A DNA stretch of 64,000 bases from Phycisphaerales bacterium (GCA_020853815.1 JADYYE010000021.1:1-64000), one strand, 5' to 3'; positions 27,748 through 37,379 are shown, counted from the first letter of the stretch. Made by a program: numbers and translations. Notes: a model not told the origin generated them from the sequence alone.

Positions 27748-28839
27748 TCATTCCTCCCCCAGCAGAATCCGCCGCTGCGGACTCGACAGCGCCAACTCCG
27801 CGACTTCCTCGCGCGTCGCCCAGCGCCGCTCGCGCCCCGCCACAAGCAAACCACTCGCGCCGACCACCACCACCCGCCTCACGCGAAACAGCACGCGTCG
27901 ATGCGTGGTGATGTGCTCAAACTCCAGCGCCGCCTTCCCGACCCGCACCCCCAACAGCCCAAGCAGACTCCCCAATCCCCGCGGCCTCAATCCCCCCGCG
28001 TGCTCGTGCGTCGGCGCTTGCCACAGCCCGCCCCACATCCCGCCCACCCCCCGCCGCTCCACCAGCAGCCGCCCCGCTCCATCGCGCACCACCACCACCT
28101 CGCACACCAGCGACTTCTGCCTGGCCTTGGCCTTGGGCTTCGGGATCGAGCCCTGCTTGCCCCCGGCCCGCGCCAGACACAGCGACGCGATCGGGCACGA
28201 ATCACAACGCGGCCCGCCCGGCGTGCAGACCGTCGCGCCCAATTCCATCAACCCCTCGTTGAACGCCGCCACCGCTCCCCGCTCGTGCGCCAGCGTCGCC
28301 AATCCCTCCGCCCGCTTCCACGCCCACCCCATCGCCTCGTCCGTCGCCAAGGGCTTCGCCGAGACCCGCAACAGCACCCTCGCCACGTTTCCGTCCACGA
28401 TCGGCGCCGGCCGCCCGAAAACGATCGACGCGATCGCGCCCGCCGTGTATCGCCCCAGCCCCGGCAGCGACATCAGCGCCCCAAGCTCCCGCGGCACATG
28501 CCCGCCATGTGTTTCCACGATCGCCCTCGCCGCCGCGTGCAGCAGCCGCGCCCGCCGGTAATACCCAAGCCCCGACCACGCCGCCAGCACGTCGCGTTCG
28601 TCCGCGCTCGCCAGCTCACGCACCGTCGGAAACCGGGCGACAAACGCGTCAAACTTCTCCAGAACCCGCGACACCTGCGTCTGCTGCAGCATCAGCTCCG
28701 ACACCAGCGAGCGATACGGATCACGCGGCGACGTCCGCCATGGCAACCCCCGCGCCGCAGCGCCAAACCAGCGCGCCACCCGCGTCACCAACTCAAGATC
28801 GCCCCGAGACTCAGCGGGCTTCCCCGCGACGCGCGCCAT
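27748..28839 (-). CDS. mutY: A/G-specific adenine glycosylase MutY
   Basis: A 363-residue protein. Catalytic domain: LPWRTSPRDPYRSLVSELML, then QQTQVSRV (catalytic Glu in SELMLQQT), the hairpin MSLPGLGRYTAGAIASI with the key Asp in VDGNVARVL, and the iron-sulfur cluster ligands in CTPGGPRCDSCPIASLC (C-x6-C-x2-C-x5-C). The C-terminal Nudix-like domain (LLVERRGVGGMWGGLWQAP) reads 8-oxoG opposite A. It removes adenine mispaired with 8-oxoguanine. It lies four bases after the Nfu-N-like gene, so the two form an operon. Confidence 0.96.
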   Translation of the reverse strand: MARVAGKPAESRGDLELVTRVARWFGAAARGLPWRTSPRDPYRSLVSELMLQQTQVSRVLEKFDAFVARFPTVRELASADERDVLAAWSGLGYYRRARLLHAAARAIVETHGGHVPRELGALMSLPGLGRYTAGAIASIVFGRPAPIVDGNVARVLLRVSAKPLATDEAMGWAWKRAEGLATLAHERGAVAAFNEGLMELGATVCTPGGPRCDSCPIASLCLARAGGKQGSIPKPKAKARQKSLVCEVVVVRDGAGRLLVERRGVGGMWGGLWQAPTHEHAGGLRPRGLGSLLGLLGVRVGKAALEFEHITTHRRVLFRVRRVVVVGASGLLVAGRERRWATREEVAELALSSPQRRILLGEE

Positions 28840-28843
28840 CGCC

Positions 28844-29110
28844 CTACGTCGCCGCCTTCATGGCCCGCTCAACACCCGCCTTCAGCGCCTTCCACGACGC
28901 CCCCGGCGCCTTCGACACCGTGACAAAGTTCCCCAAAATCAGCACGTTCGTCACGCCCTCGAGCGCAAACAGGCTCGATGCCAACGGGTCCGCCGACGCC
29001 TGCTCCCTCGTAAAATAAGACCGCGGCGATTCCGAAATCGCCCGGTCCAGCACGCACTTCATCGCGTGGGGGTTGGGCGTCTCCTGGAACTCAACGACGG
29101 CGTACGACAT
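28844..29110 (-). CDS. Nfu/NifU N-terminal-domain protein
   Basis: An 88-residue protein: EFQETPNPHAMKCVLDRAI, then FALEGVTNVLILGNFVTVSK. This matches the stand-alone Nfu N-terminal domain, which lacks the CXXC motif of full Nfu and is often paired with iron-sulfur proteins. It sits directly upstream of mutY, itself an iron-sulfur enzyme. The start (ATG 29110) follows GGGAG at a suitable distance. A scaffold or carrier role is inference. Confidence 0.85.
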   Translation of the reverse strand: MSYAVVEFQETPNPHAMKCVLDRAISESPRSYFTREQASADPLASSLFALEGVTNVLILGNFVTVSKAPGASWKALKAGVERAMKAAT

Positions 29111-29227
29111 GGGGCGCTCCCGGCCTTGGGATGCTAGGCTTCCTTGTCGCTCGCCCGTCGCCGCGGACACCCACGCCGCCGCGCCGGAGATTCAACGCCG
29201 GAAGCTCGCCGCCGGGAGATCGCACGC

Positions 29228-30160
29228 GTGCCGTTGTTCGGGCCCATCCAGGACCTCTTCCAGCGCGCCGCGGCGTACCCGCCCGCCATCGTCGTCACCG
29301 AGTTCGTCGTCATCTGGATCGTCGTCTACGCGATCGTCCGCTTCGTCCAGGGAACCCGCGCCGCCGGCGCCCTCAAGGGACTTCTCGTCCTGCTCGTCGG
29401 CATGCTCGTCATCTCACGAATCCTGGGAGGCACCGACACCTTCCAACGCCTCAGCCTCCTCTACGACCGCTTCCTCGCCCTCGTCGCCGTCGGACTCATC
29501 GTCATCTTCCAGCCCGAACTCCGCCGCGCCCTCGTCCGCCTCGGCGAAACCCCCTTCTTCCGCGGCGGGCGCTCCGACATCGACTTCGTCGTCGACGAGA
29601 TCGCCGAGGCCTGCGCCTACCTCTCCAAGGCCCGCTTCGGCGCCCTGGTCGCCATCGAACGACAGGTCGGCCTCGACGACGCCGTCGAGGGCGGCACCGT
29701 CCTCAACGCCGAGGTCTCCTCCCGTCTCCTCCAAAGCATCTTCTTCCCCGGCGGCGCCCTCCACGACCTCGGCGTCGTCGTCCGCGGACGACGCCTCCAC
29801 AGCGCCAACGTCCAGTTCCCCCTCGCCGAACCCACCGACATGCCCGACGCCAAGCTCGGCTCACGCCACCGCGCCGCCGTCGGCCTCACCAAGGAATGCG
29901 ACGCCCTCGTCGTCGTCGTCAGCGAAGAAACCGGCGCCATCCGCATCGCCGAACGCGGCAAGCTCAGCGCACCCATGACCTCCGATGAACTCACCGAGCA
30001 GCTCACCAGACGCCTCGAAATCTCCCTGCGCCAGCGCCCGCAACAGGCCCCGCCCGCCGAAGAGTTCTCCTCCGAAACCGCCGAATCACTCGACGCCTCC
30101 GCCACCGGACGCGTCGTCTCCGCCGAGGGCCAGGACCGGGGCGACGACCGGGTGGCCTAG
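29228..30160 (+). CDS. cdaA: Diadenylate cyclase, CdaA/DacA type
   Basis: A 310-residue protein: three N-terminal membrane helices (IVVTEFVVIWIVVYAIVRFV; LLVLLVGMLVISRIL; LLYDRFLALVAVGLIVIFQ), a DAC domain with SKARFGALVAIERQVGLDD, FPGGALHDLGVVV and GSRHRAAVGLTKECDALVVV, and a Pro/Ser-rich tail. It makes c-di-AMP from two ATP. The RHR motif is intact, but the usual DGA motif reads DLG here. The start is GTG (29228) with GGGAG upstream. It is followed by ybbR 18 bases later, the conserved cdaA-cdaR order. Confidence 0.92.
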   Translation: MPLFGPIQDLFQRAAAYPPAIVVTEFVVIWIVVYAIVRFVQGTRAAGALKGLLVLLVGMLVISRILGGTDTFQRLSLLYDRFLALVAVGLIVIFQPELRRALVRLGETPFFRGGRSDIDFVVDEIAEACAYLSKARFGALVAIERQVGLDDAVEGGTVLNAEVSSRLLQSIFFPGGALHDLGVVVRGRRLHSANVQFPLAEPTDMPDAKLGSRHRAAVGLTKECDALVVVVSEETGAIRIAERGKLSAPMTSDELTEQLTRRLEISLRQRPQQAPPAEEFSSETAESLDASATGRVVSAEGQDRGDDRVA

Positions 30161-30178
30161 CCCGCACCAGGAGGGGCG

Positions 30179-31222
30179 ATGTTCCGACATGTCAAAACCT
30201 TCATCCTGGTGACCTTCGTCACCGCCCTCATCTGGATCTTCGCCGAGGGCGAGAGCCTCACCCGCCGAAGCCTCAAGGCCGACGTCTTCTTCGAGAGCGA
30301 CGCCGCCGGCGAACGCGTCATCGCCGTCTCCGACGCCGCCTGGCGCGACCGCGTCGACATCGTCGTGCAGGGCACCGCCTCCGCCGTCACCGAGGCCGAG
30401 TCCGTCCTCCGCCGCGCCGTGCGCCTCCGCCCCGGCATGTCCGGCGTCCCCTCCCAGTCCGGCGAGTTCACCGTCGACCTCGAGCAGGCCCTCTCCGACG
30501 CCCCCGAACTCGCCGCCGCCGGCATCACCATCGCACGCGCCGACCCGCCCGCCGTCACCGTCCGCATCGATCAGCTCCAGGAAAAAACCCTCCCCGTCGT
30601 CCTCGACGCCCCGGGCGTCGACATCGAAGGCCCCGCCGAAGTCACGCCCTCCTCGGTGAAACTACGACTCCCCGCCGAGTTCGCCTCAAGGCTCACCCCA
30701 GACACGCCCGCCCGCGTCCGCATCCCCGCCGAAACCCTCGCCAAGCTCGTCCCCGGACGCAAGGAGTCCATCGCCTCCCTCCCCATCGAGCTCCCGACCG
30801 CCGTCGTCGGCGCCCACTCCACCAAGTTCGATCCCCCCACCTGCAGCGTCTCCATCACCCTCCGCAACAACACCGCCAGCCACAAGCTCTCCTCCGTCCC
30901 CGTCTTCATCAAGCTCGCCGCCGTCGAGATGGGAAAGTGGGACATCACCATCAACGAGGCCGATCGCTTCCTCACCGACGTGACCGTCACCGGCCCCAGC
31001 GACCTGGTCGAACGCGTCCGCCGCGGCGATCTCAAGGTCGTCGCCACCGTCCCCCTCTCCTTCGAAGAGCTCGAACGAGCCATCGCCGCCAAGGACGCCC
31101 TCTTCAGCGATCTCCCCGCCGCCCTCCGCTTCGAGGTCCAGAACGCCCGCGTCCGACTCGACATCCAACGCCGCGACGTCGTCGGCCCGCCACTCCCCCG
31201 CGAACGACAGCCCGGCCCCTAG
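30179..31222 (+). CDS. YbbR/CdaR-domain protein (diadenylate cyclase regulator)
   Basis: A 347-residue protein with an N-terminal membrane anchor (KTFILVTFVTALIWIFAEG) and several ~80-residue YbbR-type repeats outside the membrane (for example VVLDAPGVDIEGPAEVTPSS, then VRIPAETLAKLVPGRKES). Family members bind CdaA and tune c-di-AMP synthesis. It is 18 bases after cdaA, with GGAGGGG before the ATG, so the pair is co-transcribed. The usual third gene glmM is absent; a zinc-ribbon membrane protein gene follows instead. Confidence 0.88.
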   Translation: MFRHVKTFILVTFVTALIWIFAEGESLTRRSLKADVFFESDAAGERVIAVSDAAWRDRVDIVVQGTASAVTEAESVLRRAVRLRPGMSGVPSQSGEFTVDLEQALSDAPELAAAGITIARADPPAVTVRIDQLQEKTLPVVLDAPGVDIEGPAEVTPSSVKLRLPAEFASRLTPDTPARVRIPAETLAKLVPGRKESIASLPIELPTAVVGAHSTKFDPPTCSVSITLRNNTASHKLSSVPVFIKLAAVEMGKWDITINEADRFLTDVTVTGPSDLVERVRRGDLKVVATVPLSFEELERAIAAKDALFSDLPAALRFEVQNARVRLDIQRRDVVGPPLPRERQPGP

Positions 31223-31239
31223 CCCCCGCGAGGAACCCC

Positions 31240-31626
31240 ATGGGTGCGTTCGGTCCCAGGCTTCCCGCCGCCCAACTCCGCAGCGATCGCAAGATCGGCA
31301 CCTGGCTCCTCCTCGGCTACATCGCCGCCTTCCTCGCCGCCGCCCTCCTCGCCCAACTCGCCGGCGGCAGGGTCGTCGCACTCACCCTCGTCGCCGTCAT
31401 CCCCATGACCCTCCCCATCGGTCTCATCTGGGCCATGAGCCGCCGTCACAACGACCTCGCCAAGCGCGTCGCGGCCCACCACGGCCTGCTCTGCCCCGAC
31501 TGCGAATACCCCCTCGATCATCGCGACTCCGATCGCTGCCCCGAATGCGGCCGCATCGCCGACAACGACACCGTCCGCGCCGCTTGGATCGACGCCGGCC
31601 TGTGGGAAAACCCCGACAAGAACTAG
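31240..31626 (+). CDS. Two-helix membrane protein with C-terminal zinc ribbon
   Basis: A 128-residue protein: two helices (IGTWLLLGYIAAFLAAALLA and LTLVAVIPMTLPIGLIWAM), then LLCPDCEYPLDHRDSDRCPECGRIAD in two CXXC pairs, a rubredoxin-like zinc ribbon of the kind often seen in planctomycete membrane proteins. It begins 17 bases after ybbR and may belong to that operon. The function is unknown; the ribbon recurs in the protein at 52632. Confidence 0.8.
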   Translation: MGAFGPRLPAAQLRSDRKIGTWLLLGYIAAFLAAALLAQLAGGRVVALTLVAVIPMTLPIGLIWAMSRRHNDLAKRVAAHHGLLCPDCEYPLDHRDSDRCPECGRIADNDTVRAAWIDAGLWENPDKN

Positions 31627-31686
31627 CCTCGGGCACCTTCGGAAAGGGCGGCACAGCCCCCCGCGCGCGACGATCGGACTCCGTGC

Positions 31687-31692
31687 TACGAT
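31687..31692 (+). promoter_or_regulatory. Candidate -10 box upstream of uvrA
   Basis: TACGAT, followed by a transcript leader of about 85 bases to the ATG at 31783. No clear LexA-type operator was recognised. Confidence 0.3.
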
Positions 31693-31782
31693 CGGTGCCT
31701 GTCAGGGTGGGAGTCTTTGACGGATCGCGGTGACTCAGGGAGGGGCGGGCATCCGGCAAACAACCGGACCCGAAGCAACAGC

Positions 31783-34700
31783 ATGTCCATCGTCGAGGCG
31801 GGATTGATCGAACCCAAGAGTGACAAGAACACCAGCGGGCCCGGGAGCACACCACGCGGCGAGCCCGGACGCTCCATCCGCGTGCGCGGCGCGCGCGAGC
31901 ACAACCTCAAGAACATCGACCTCACCATCCCGCGCGATCGCCTCGTCGTCATGACCGGGCTCTCGGGCTCGGGCAAGAGCTCGCTGGCCTTCGACACCAT
32001 CTTCGCCGAGGGCCAGCGGAAGTACATGGAGTCGCTGTCGGCCTACGCCCGCCAGTTCCTCGATCAGCTCAAGAAGCCCGACGTCGACGAGATCGAGGGA
32101 ATCCCGCCCACCATCGCCATCGAGCAGCGCTCCGCCAGCGGCAACCCGCGCTCCACCGTCGCCACCACCACCGAAATCTACGACTACCTCCGCCTCCTCT
32201 TCGCCCGCTGCGGCACCGCCTACTCCTGGGCTCCCACCAAGATCAAAAAAGACGGCACGATCAACGAGCGCTCCGGCATCCCCATCACCGCCATGGGCAG
32301 CTCTCAGATCGTCGACGCCGTCATGACGAAACCCGCCGGCACGCGCGCCCTCGTCCTCGCGCCCGTCGTCCGCGGACGCAAGGGCTTCCACCGCGAGGTG
32401 CTCGAAGACTTCGTGCGCCAGGGCTGGGGGCGCGCCCGCGTCAACGGCACCGTCGTCGAACTCCGAGACGTGCTGAAGGAGCCCGGCGAGAACCCGCTCA
32501 ACCTCGGCCGCTACGAGAAACACGACGTGTTCGCGGTCGTCGATCGCCTGGTGCTCGGCGCGGACGTCCGCCAGCGACTCGCCGAATCGGTCGAGAGCGC
32601 GATCAAGCTCGCCGACGGCGCGGTGATCCTGTCGTTCGAGGACGCGTCAACGACCGCGTGGTCCGACACCGCCTACAGCACCAGGTTCGCCGACCCCGAG
32701 CACCCCGAGTACGCGCTCGAGGAACTCTCGCCGCGCCTCTTCAGCTTCAACTCGCCCCACGGCGCCTGCCCCACCTGCGACGGCCTGGGGACCATCGTCG
32801 AGTTCGACGAGAAGATCGTCGTCCCAGACGAGGAGAAGTCGTTCGCCGAGGGCGCGGTCGCCGCATGGAACAAGAACGGCCCGGTCCGCGCCTGGTTCAA
32901 CCGCAAGCTCCGACGCTTCTGCCGCGACTTCGACGCCAGCTTCGCCGCCCCCTTCTGTGCGCTCAATAAAGAGCAGCGCCGCATCGTGCTCTACGGCACG
33001 ACCCGCGAGGACGCCGCCAAGCACGGCGCAAAGTTCGAGGGCGTCATCCCCAACATCACCGAGTGGTGGAAGACCACCGAAAACCCCGGCGTCAAAGAAT
33101 GGCTCGGCGGCTTCCTCTCGCAATCACCCTGCAAGGCCTGTTGCGGCGATCGCCTCCGCATCGAGGCCCTCCACATCCAGCTCAAAAGCTCCCACGCCGC
33201 CGACAAGAAAAAAGCCTTCAGCGACAGCGTCATCGGCCGCCCTTCATCCGACGCCACGATGCTCAACATCGCCGAGCTCTCGCGCCTCAACATCCCCGAC
33301 GCCGCCGCCTTCCTCGATGGCCTCGTCCTCACCAGCGAGCAGCGCACCATCGCCGAACCGATCTTGAAGGAAATCCGCAACCGCCTCCGCTTCCTCACCG
33401 GCGTCGGACTCGAATACCTCTCCCTCGATCGCAAAACCGCCACCCTCTCCGGCGGCGAGGCCCAGCGCATCCGACTCGCCTCCCAGGTCGGCAGCGGCCT
33501 GGTCGGCGCGTGCTACGTCCTCGACGAGCCCACCATCGGACTCCACCAACGCGACAACGACCGCCTCATCGCCACCCTCCGACACCTCGCCGACATCGGA
33601 AACACCGTCCTCGTCGTCGAGCACGACGAGGACATGATCCGCGCCGCCGATCACGTCATCGACGTCGGTCCGGGCCCGGGGATCCACGGCGGGCGCATCG
33701 TCGCGCAGGGGACCATCGACGAGATCGCCCGCGTCCCCGCCTCCCTCACGGGCCAGTACCTCTCGGGCGTCAAGAAGATCGACGTGCCGCCCAAGCGCCG
33801 CAAGCTCTCGGAGAAGAAGGCGATCATCGTCAAGGGTGCGCGGGCCAACAACCTCAAGAACGTCGACGTCTCCTTCCCGCTCGGCGGGCTGGTGTGCGTC
33901 ACCGGCGTCTCGGGCTCCGGCAAGAGCACCCTCGTCAACGACATCCTCCTCACCGCCGCCACCCGCGAGATCGACGGCGCCCGCGTCACCCCCGCCGCCC
34001 ACGACCGCATCACCGGACTCAAAAACGTCCTCCGCGTCATCGAGGTCGATCAATCCCCCATCGGCCGCACACCCCGCTCCAACCCCGCCACCTACACCGG
34101 CATCTTCGACGACATCCGCAACATCTTCGCCCAGGCCAAGGAATCCAAGATCCGCGGCTACAAGCCCGGACGCTTCAGCTTCAACGTCGCCGGCGACAAC
34201 GGCGGCGCGCGCTGCGAAGCCTGCCAGGGACAGGGCCTCAAAAAAATCGAGATGCACTTCCTCCCCGATGTCTACGTCGAGTGCGAGGTCTGCCGAGGCA
34301 AACGCTACAACCGCGAAACACTCGAAGTCCTCTACCGCGGCAAGAGCATCGCCGACGTCCTCTCCATGACCATCGAGGACGCCAGCAAGTTCTTCGAGAA
34401 CCACCCCAAGGTCCAGCGCTTCGTTCAATGCCTCCACGACGTCGGCCTTGATTACATCACCCTCGGACAGCCCTCCACCACCCTCTCCGGCGGCGAGGCC
34501 CAACGCATCAAGCTCGCCACCGAACTCGGCAAGGGCGGCGGCACCAAAAACGACCCCGGCGGCTCCCAGTCCGCCGGCGGCACCCTCTACATCCTCGACG
34601 AGCCCACCACCGGACTCCACTTCGAGGACATCCGCAGGCTCTGCATCGTCCTCGACCGCCTCGCCGACGCCGGCAACACCCTCGTCGTCATCGAGCACAA

Positions 34701-34860
34701 CCTCGACGTCATCAAACGCGCCGATTGGATCATCGACCTCGGCCCCGAAGGCGGCGAGGGCGGCGGACGCGTCATCGCCGCCGGCACCCCCGAAGACATC
34801 GCCAGGTCCAAGTCCAGCCACACCGGACGCTACCTCAAAAAAGTCCTGCAAGCCCGCTGA
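31783..34860 (+). CDS. uvrA: Excinuclease ABC subunit A
   Basis: A 1025-residue protein with two ABC ATPase modules: Walker [13 protein letters not shown] (about residue 58) and [13 protein letters not shown] (about 708), signature [13 protein letters not shown] and [12 protein letters not shown], and Walker B YVLDEPT and [11 protein letters not shown]. It recognises bulky lesions as a dimer and loads UvrB. The second zinc finger (CEACQGQGL to CEVCRGKRY) is intact; the first has lost its first Cys pair (the site reads [12 protein letters not shown] before the retained CPTCDGLG). TTG and CTG codons upstream are also in frame, so the start is uncertain. Confidence 0.96.
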   Translation: MSIVEAGLIEPKSDKNTSGPGSTPRGEPGRSIRVRGAREHNLKNIDLTIPRDRLVVMTGLSGSGKSSLAFDTIFAEGQRKYMESLSAYARQFLDQLKKPDVDEIEGIPPTIAIEQRSASGNPRSTVATTTEIYDYLRLLFARCGTAYSWAPTKIKKDGTINERSGIPITAMGSSQIVDAVMTKPAGTRALVLAPVVRGRKGFHREVLEDFVRQGWGRARVNGTVVELRDVLKEPGENPLNLGRYEKHDVFAVVDRLVLGADVRQRLAESVESAIKLADGAVILSFEDASTTAWSDTAYSTRFADPEHPEYALEELSPRLFSFNSPHGACPTCDGLGTIVEFDEKIVVPDEEKSFAEGAVAAWNKNGPVRAWFNRKLRRFCRDFDASFAAPFCALNKEQRRIVLYGTTREDAAKHGAKFEGVIPNITEWWKTTENPGVKEWLGGFLSQSPCKACCGDRLRIEALHIQLKSSHAADKKKAFSDSVIGRPSSDATMLNIAELSRLNIPDAAAFLDGLVLTSEQRTIAEPILKEIRNRLRFLTGVGLEYLSLDRKTATLSGGEAQRIRLASQVGSGLVGACYVLDEPTIGLHQRDNDRLIATLRHLADIGNTVLVVEHDEDMIRAADHVIDVGPGPGIHGGRIVAQGTIDEIARVPASLTGQYLSGVKKIDVPPKRRKLSEKKAIIVKGARANNLKNVDVSFPLGGLVCVTGVSGSGKSTLVNDILLTAATREIDGARVTPAAHDRITGLKNVLRVIEVDQSPIGRTPRSNPATYTGIFDDIRNIFAQAKESKIRGYKPGRFSFNVAGDNGGARCEACQGQGLKKIEMHFLPDVYVECEVCRGKRYNRETLEVLYRGKSIADVLSMTIEDASKFFENHPKVQRFVQCLHDVGLDYITLGQPSTTLSGGEAQRIKLATELGKGGGTKNDPGGSQSAGGTLYILDEPTTGLHFEDIRRLCIVLDRLADAGNTLVVIEHNLDVIKRADWIIDLGPEGGEGGGRVIAAGTPEDIARSKSSHTGRYLKKVLQAR

Positions 34861-34887
34861 AACAAGCTCGGCTTCATCACGCCCACA

Positions 34888-34936
34888 TCCAAGCGCCTTT
34901 GGACGCCGGACCTGAGGCCCTGCGAAGGTCCGGGCC
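34888..34936 (-). repeat. Dispersed palindromic element, copy A
   Basis: Arms CCGGACCT (34906-34913) and AGGTCCGG (34926-34933) enclose 12 bases. The minus strand continues CAGGTCCGGCGTCCAA, matching the plus strand at 44971-44984 in copy B. It lies between convergent genes, where it could end transcription from both sides. Confidence 0.6.
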
Positions 34937-34991
34937 CAGGCGATCGCTCACATGATGCATCCCGAACTCGCGCACCGCCCCGGCCAACCAC

Positions 34992-35054
34992 GGGCATTTG
35001 CAGGCCCACGAGCTGACGCACGTGGTGCAGCAGAGCGCGGGCCGCCCGCGGTAA
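34992..35054 (+). pseudogene. Remnant of a DUF4157-type metallopeptidase domain
   Basis: One frame reads GHLQAHELTHVVQQSAG before a stop (TAA 35052-35054). HELTHVVQQ is the zinc-binding HEXXH signature of DUF4157 proteins, which are often effectors linked to extracellular contractile injection systems. There is no start codon, and nothing upstream in the frame resembles the family, so it is a fragment of a decayed or transferred gene. Confidence 0.55.
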
Positions 35055-35171
35055 CGCCTCGTTCGCCGGGCGACATCGAACGGCGCGACGAGAATGAGAA
35101 TGACGTCATGCCGCGCGGGGCACGCTTCGCGCGGTTGTTTGTTTGATGGAGGAGCGGGATCGAGGGGAGCC

Positions 35172-35477
35172 TCACCCCGCGCACCGGATCTCCTGGTCGA
35201 TCGCCGGCGCCCACCGCCGCGCCCGCGCCGCGTCGAACACCGCCGGGAAACTCCCCGGCGTTCCCTTCTCCAAGAGATATTCCAGCACCAGCTCCACCAC
35301 CCGCGACGGCGCCAGCCTCCCGCCGCTCCAGTGGTCGTGATCCACCCACGCCAGCGTCACCCGATGCTCCGAACGCGTCCCGTCCGCGTGCGTCACCTGC
35401 ACCTCGTACCGCCACCCGCGCGCCGTCTCCGCCTCGTGGCCAACGTCAACTCGCGATGCCGGACGGGTCGTGCTCAT
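35172..35477 (-). CDS. Small uncharacterised protein
   Basis: A 101-residue protein: ETARGWRYEVQVTHADGTRS, EHRVTLAWVDHDHWSGG, then SRVVELVLEYLLEKGTPGSF and a C-terminal IDQEIRC. It looks like a small soluble protein with beta strands then helices; no family was recognised. The ATG at 35477 is chosen because the upstream part of the frame is a repeat region. It is isolated, convergent with uvrA and divergent from the ABC permease gene. Confidence 0.65.
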   Translation of the reverse strand: MSTTRPASRVDVGHEAETARGWRYEVQVTHADGTRSEHRVTLAWVDHDHWSGGRLAPSRVVELVLEYLLEKGTPGSFPAVFDAARARRWAPAIDQEIRCAG

Positions 35478-35488
35478 GCGTGCAACCT

Positions 35489-35510
35489 GACAGCGAGACA
35501 GCGATTCAGT
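35489..35510 (+). repeat. Short GCGAGACA-type repeat
   Basis: GACAGCGAGACAGCGATTCA, two to three degenerate units of the same type as after rpoN. Unlike those it lies upstream of a gene, in a divergent gap of 256 bases (35478-35733). Confidence 0.5.
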
Positions 35511-35733
35511 AGCCCGACCGCCAGGGAGGGCCTGACGTGGACGGGCCGACGCGTTCGATCGAACGCAACATCGACCCTCGGGCGTCGCCGCCCCGCCCAT
35601 CGTACGATTCGGCGTTCGCACCGCGAGTCTTGAGCGCAAGCATCGGGGACGCCCACGCCCACGCCCCCCGCCGGCGATTTCCTTTCCTTCGCCCGCTTTC
35701 CCTCAAGCCTCGCCGCGACACGGAGCGGCACGC

Positions 35734-37068
35734 ATGCAGTTCATCCTCGAAACCATCCGCCTGGGCCTCACCAACCTCCGCCTCCACATGCTCCGCTCCG
35801 TCCTCACCGCCCTGGGCATCATCCTCGGCGTCGCCGCCGTCATCACCATGGTCTCCATCGGCGAAGGCTCCAAGCTCGAAGCACTCGCCCAGCTCGAACG
35901 CCTTGGCGCCCGCAACATCATCGTCCGCTCCCAGAAGCCCCCCGAATCCACCAACGCCCAGCAGAGCGGCTCCCGCGGCGGCGGACGCGCCTCCTTCATC
36001 AGCCGCTTCGGCATCACCCGCGAAGACCTCGACGTCGTCCGCGAAAACTTCCCCCTCGCCGAGGCCATCGTCCCCCTCAAGGAAATCGGCGGCCAGATCC
36101 TCCGCAACGAAAACCGCAAGACCAGCCAGTCCTACGGCACCACCCCCGAGTTCCCCTCCGTCTCCAACATCTCCGTCGCACGAGGCCGATACCTCTCCCA
36201 GAGCGACATGGACGAACGCGCCATGGTCGCCGTCATCGGCGCCGAAGTCGCCCGACAGATGTTCCCCCTCGAAGACCCCCTCAACAACACCCTCCGCATC
36301 GACGAGAAAGTCGTCACCGTCGTCGGCGTCCTCGCCCCCGTCGGCCTCGCCGCCGGCAGCGGCGCCGCCCTCGTCGGACGAGACCTCAACCTCGACGTCC
36401 ACATCCCCCTCACCACCGCCCGCTCCGTCTTCAGCGACCTGGTCGCCAAGCGAGAAACCGGCTCCTTCCAGATGAGCGAGGTCCAGGTCTCCGAAATCTA
36501 CATCTCCTCACGCTCCCGCGACGACGTCCTCTCCGACGCCGCCCGCGTCCGACGCATCATGGACTCCCGACACCCCGGACTCACCGACGTCTCCCTCGTC
36601 GTCCCCTACGAACTCCTCGAACGCGCCCGCAAGAGCGCCCTCACCTGGCAGCTCGTCCTCTCCGCCATCGCCGGAATCTCCCTCCTCGTCGGCGGCATCG
36701 GCATCATGAACATCATGCTCGCCACCGTCACCGAACGCACCCGCGAGATCGGCATCCGACGCGCCATCGGCGCCTCCCGACGCCACATCCTCTGGCAGTT
36801 CATGGTCGAGACCGGCGTCCTCTCCGCCGTCGGCGGCGTGATCGGCGTCGGACTCGGCGTCGGCGGCAGCCTCCTCCTCGGCTGGGCCGTCCCCTGGCTC
36901 GCCGACAACGGCATCCTCACCCCCGACGCCAACCTCCCCACCCGCGTCACCATGTGGTCCATCTACCTCGCCTTCGCCGTCGCCGCGCTCACCGGCCTGG
37001 TCTTCGGCATCTACCCCGCCCGCAAAGCCGCCCGCCAAGACCCCATCGTCGCCCTCCGACACGACTAG
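35734..37068 (+). CDS. MacB-like ABC transporter permease
   Basis: A 444-residue protein: N-terminal helix (LRSVLTALGIILGVAAVIT), a periplasmic domain of about 230 residues, and three C-terminal helices (LVLSAIAGISLLVGGIGIMN; GVLSAVGGVIGVGLGVGGSL; SIYLAFAVAALTGLVFGIYP). Motifs ATVTERTREIGIRRAIGAS and PARKAARQDPIVALR are the standard MacB/FtsX-type permease marks. It exports envelope-acting substrates or lipoproteins together with an ATPase, but no ATPase gene or adaptor is adjacent here. It is followed by a rho-independent terminator. Confidence 0.9.
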   Translation: MQFILETIRLGLTNLRLHMLRSVLTALGIILGVAAVITMVSIGEGSKLEALAQLERLGARNIIVRSQKPPESTNAQQSGSRGGGRASFISRFGITREDLDVVRENFPLAEAIVPLKEIGGQILRNENRKTSQSYGTTPEFPSVSNISVARGRYLSQSDMDERAMVAVIGAEVARQMFPLEDPLNNTLRIDEKVVTVVGVLAPVGLAAGSGAALVGRDLNLDVHIPLTTARSVFSDLVAKRETGSFQMSEVQVSEIYISSRSRDDVLSDAARVRRIMDSRHPGLTDVSLVVPYELLERARKSALTWQLVLSAIAGISLLVGGIGIMNIMLATVTERTREIGIRRAIGASRRHILWQFMVETGVLSAVGGVIGVGLGVGGSLLLGWAVPWLADNGILTPDANLPTRVTMWSIYLAFAVAALTGLVFGIYPARKAARQDPIVALRHD

Positions 37069-37104
37069 CGAGGATTCAGCTCGAAGCAGGCGCGCCTTGG
37101 GGCA

Positions 37105-37130
37105 CCCCACGCTCCGCGCGGGGTTTCTTT
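37105..37130 (+). terminator. Rho-independent terminator of the permease gene
   Basis: CCCCACGC, loop TCC, GCGCGGGG (one mismatch), then TTTCTTT. It begins 37 bases after the permease stop. Confidence 0.75.
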
Positions 37131-37351
37131 CCGTCTCTCAACAAGAGGCGTGTTGAAACGAGAATCCGAGCCAAACTTGAGCGCCGCGCCCGCGACCCGT
37201 CGCGCATCCCCCTCACGCACCACCCGGCCCCACCCGAATCTCGGCATCCCCGCTCGCGCTCCGTTCGGCCTTCTTCCAGCCGAACCGCCGTCATCGCTCC
37301 CATTCTCGGACGCTCGCCGACAGAACTTCACGCCCCGCCCGCCACTTTCAC

Positions 37352-37379
37352 TTGTGCCCGTAATTCACTGGGATAAACT
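37352..37379 (+). promoter_or_regulatory. Candidate promoter of the PEP-CTERM gene
   Basis: TTGTGC (37352-37357), 16 bases, then TAAACT (37374-37379). A leader of about 60 bases with AGGAGATG-like sequence precedes the ATG at 37445. Confidence 0.35.

Larger units (their letters stand above)
34861..35171. other. Convergent intergenic region with a palindrome and a gene remnant
   Basis: This is 311 bases after uvrA. It holds the 34888-34936 palindrome and the peptidase-like remnant at 34992-35054, with no intact gene. Confidence 0.6.

Noticed and set aside
29144-29227. A longer cdaA start upstream
   Set aside because: The extra residues are Arg-rich and unlike the family; GGGAG followed by GTG at 29228 fits the normal N-terminus.
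33244-34851. A 535-residue acidic minus-strand frame
   Set aside because: Antisense to uvrA, produced by C-ending codon use in that gene.
34992-35054. A functional DUF4157 gene
   Set aside because: No start codon or further domain sequence in frame; a stop codon follows the motif at once.
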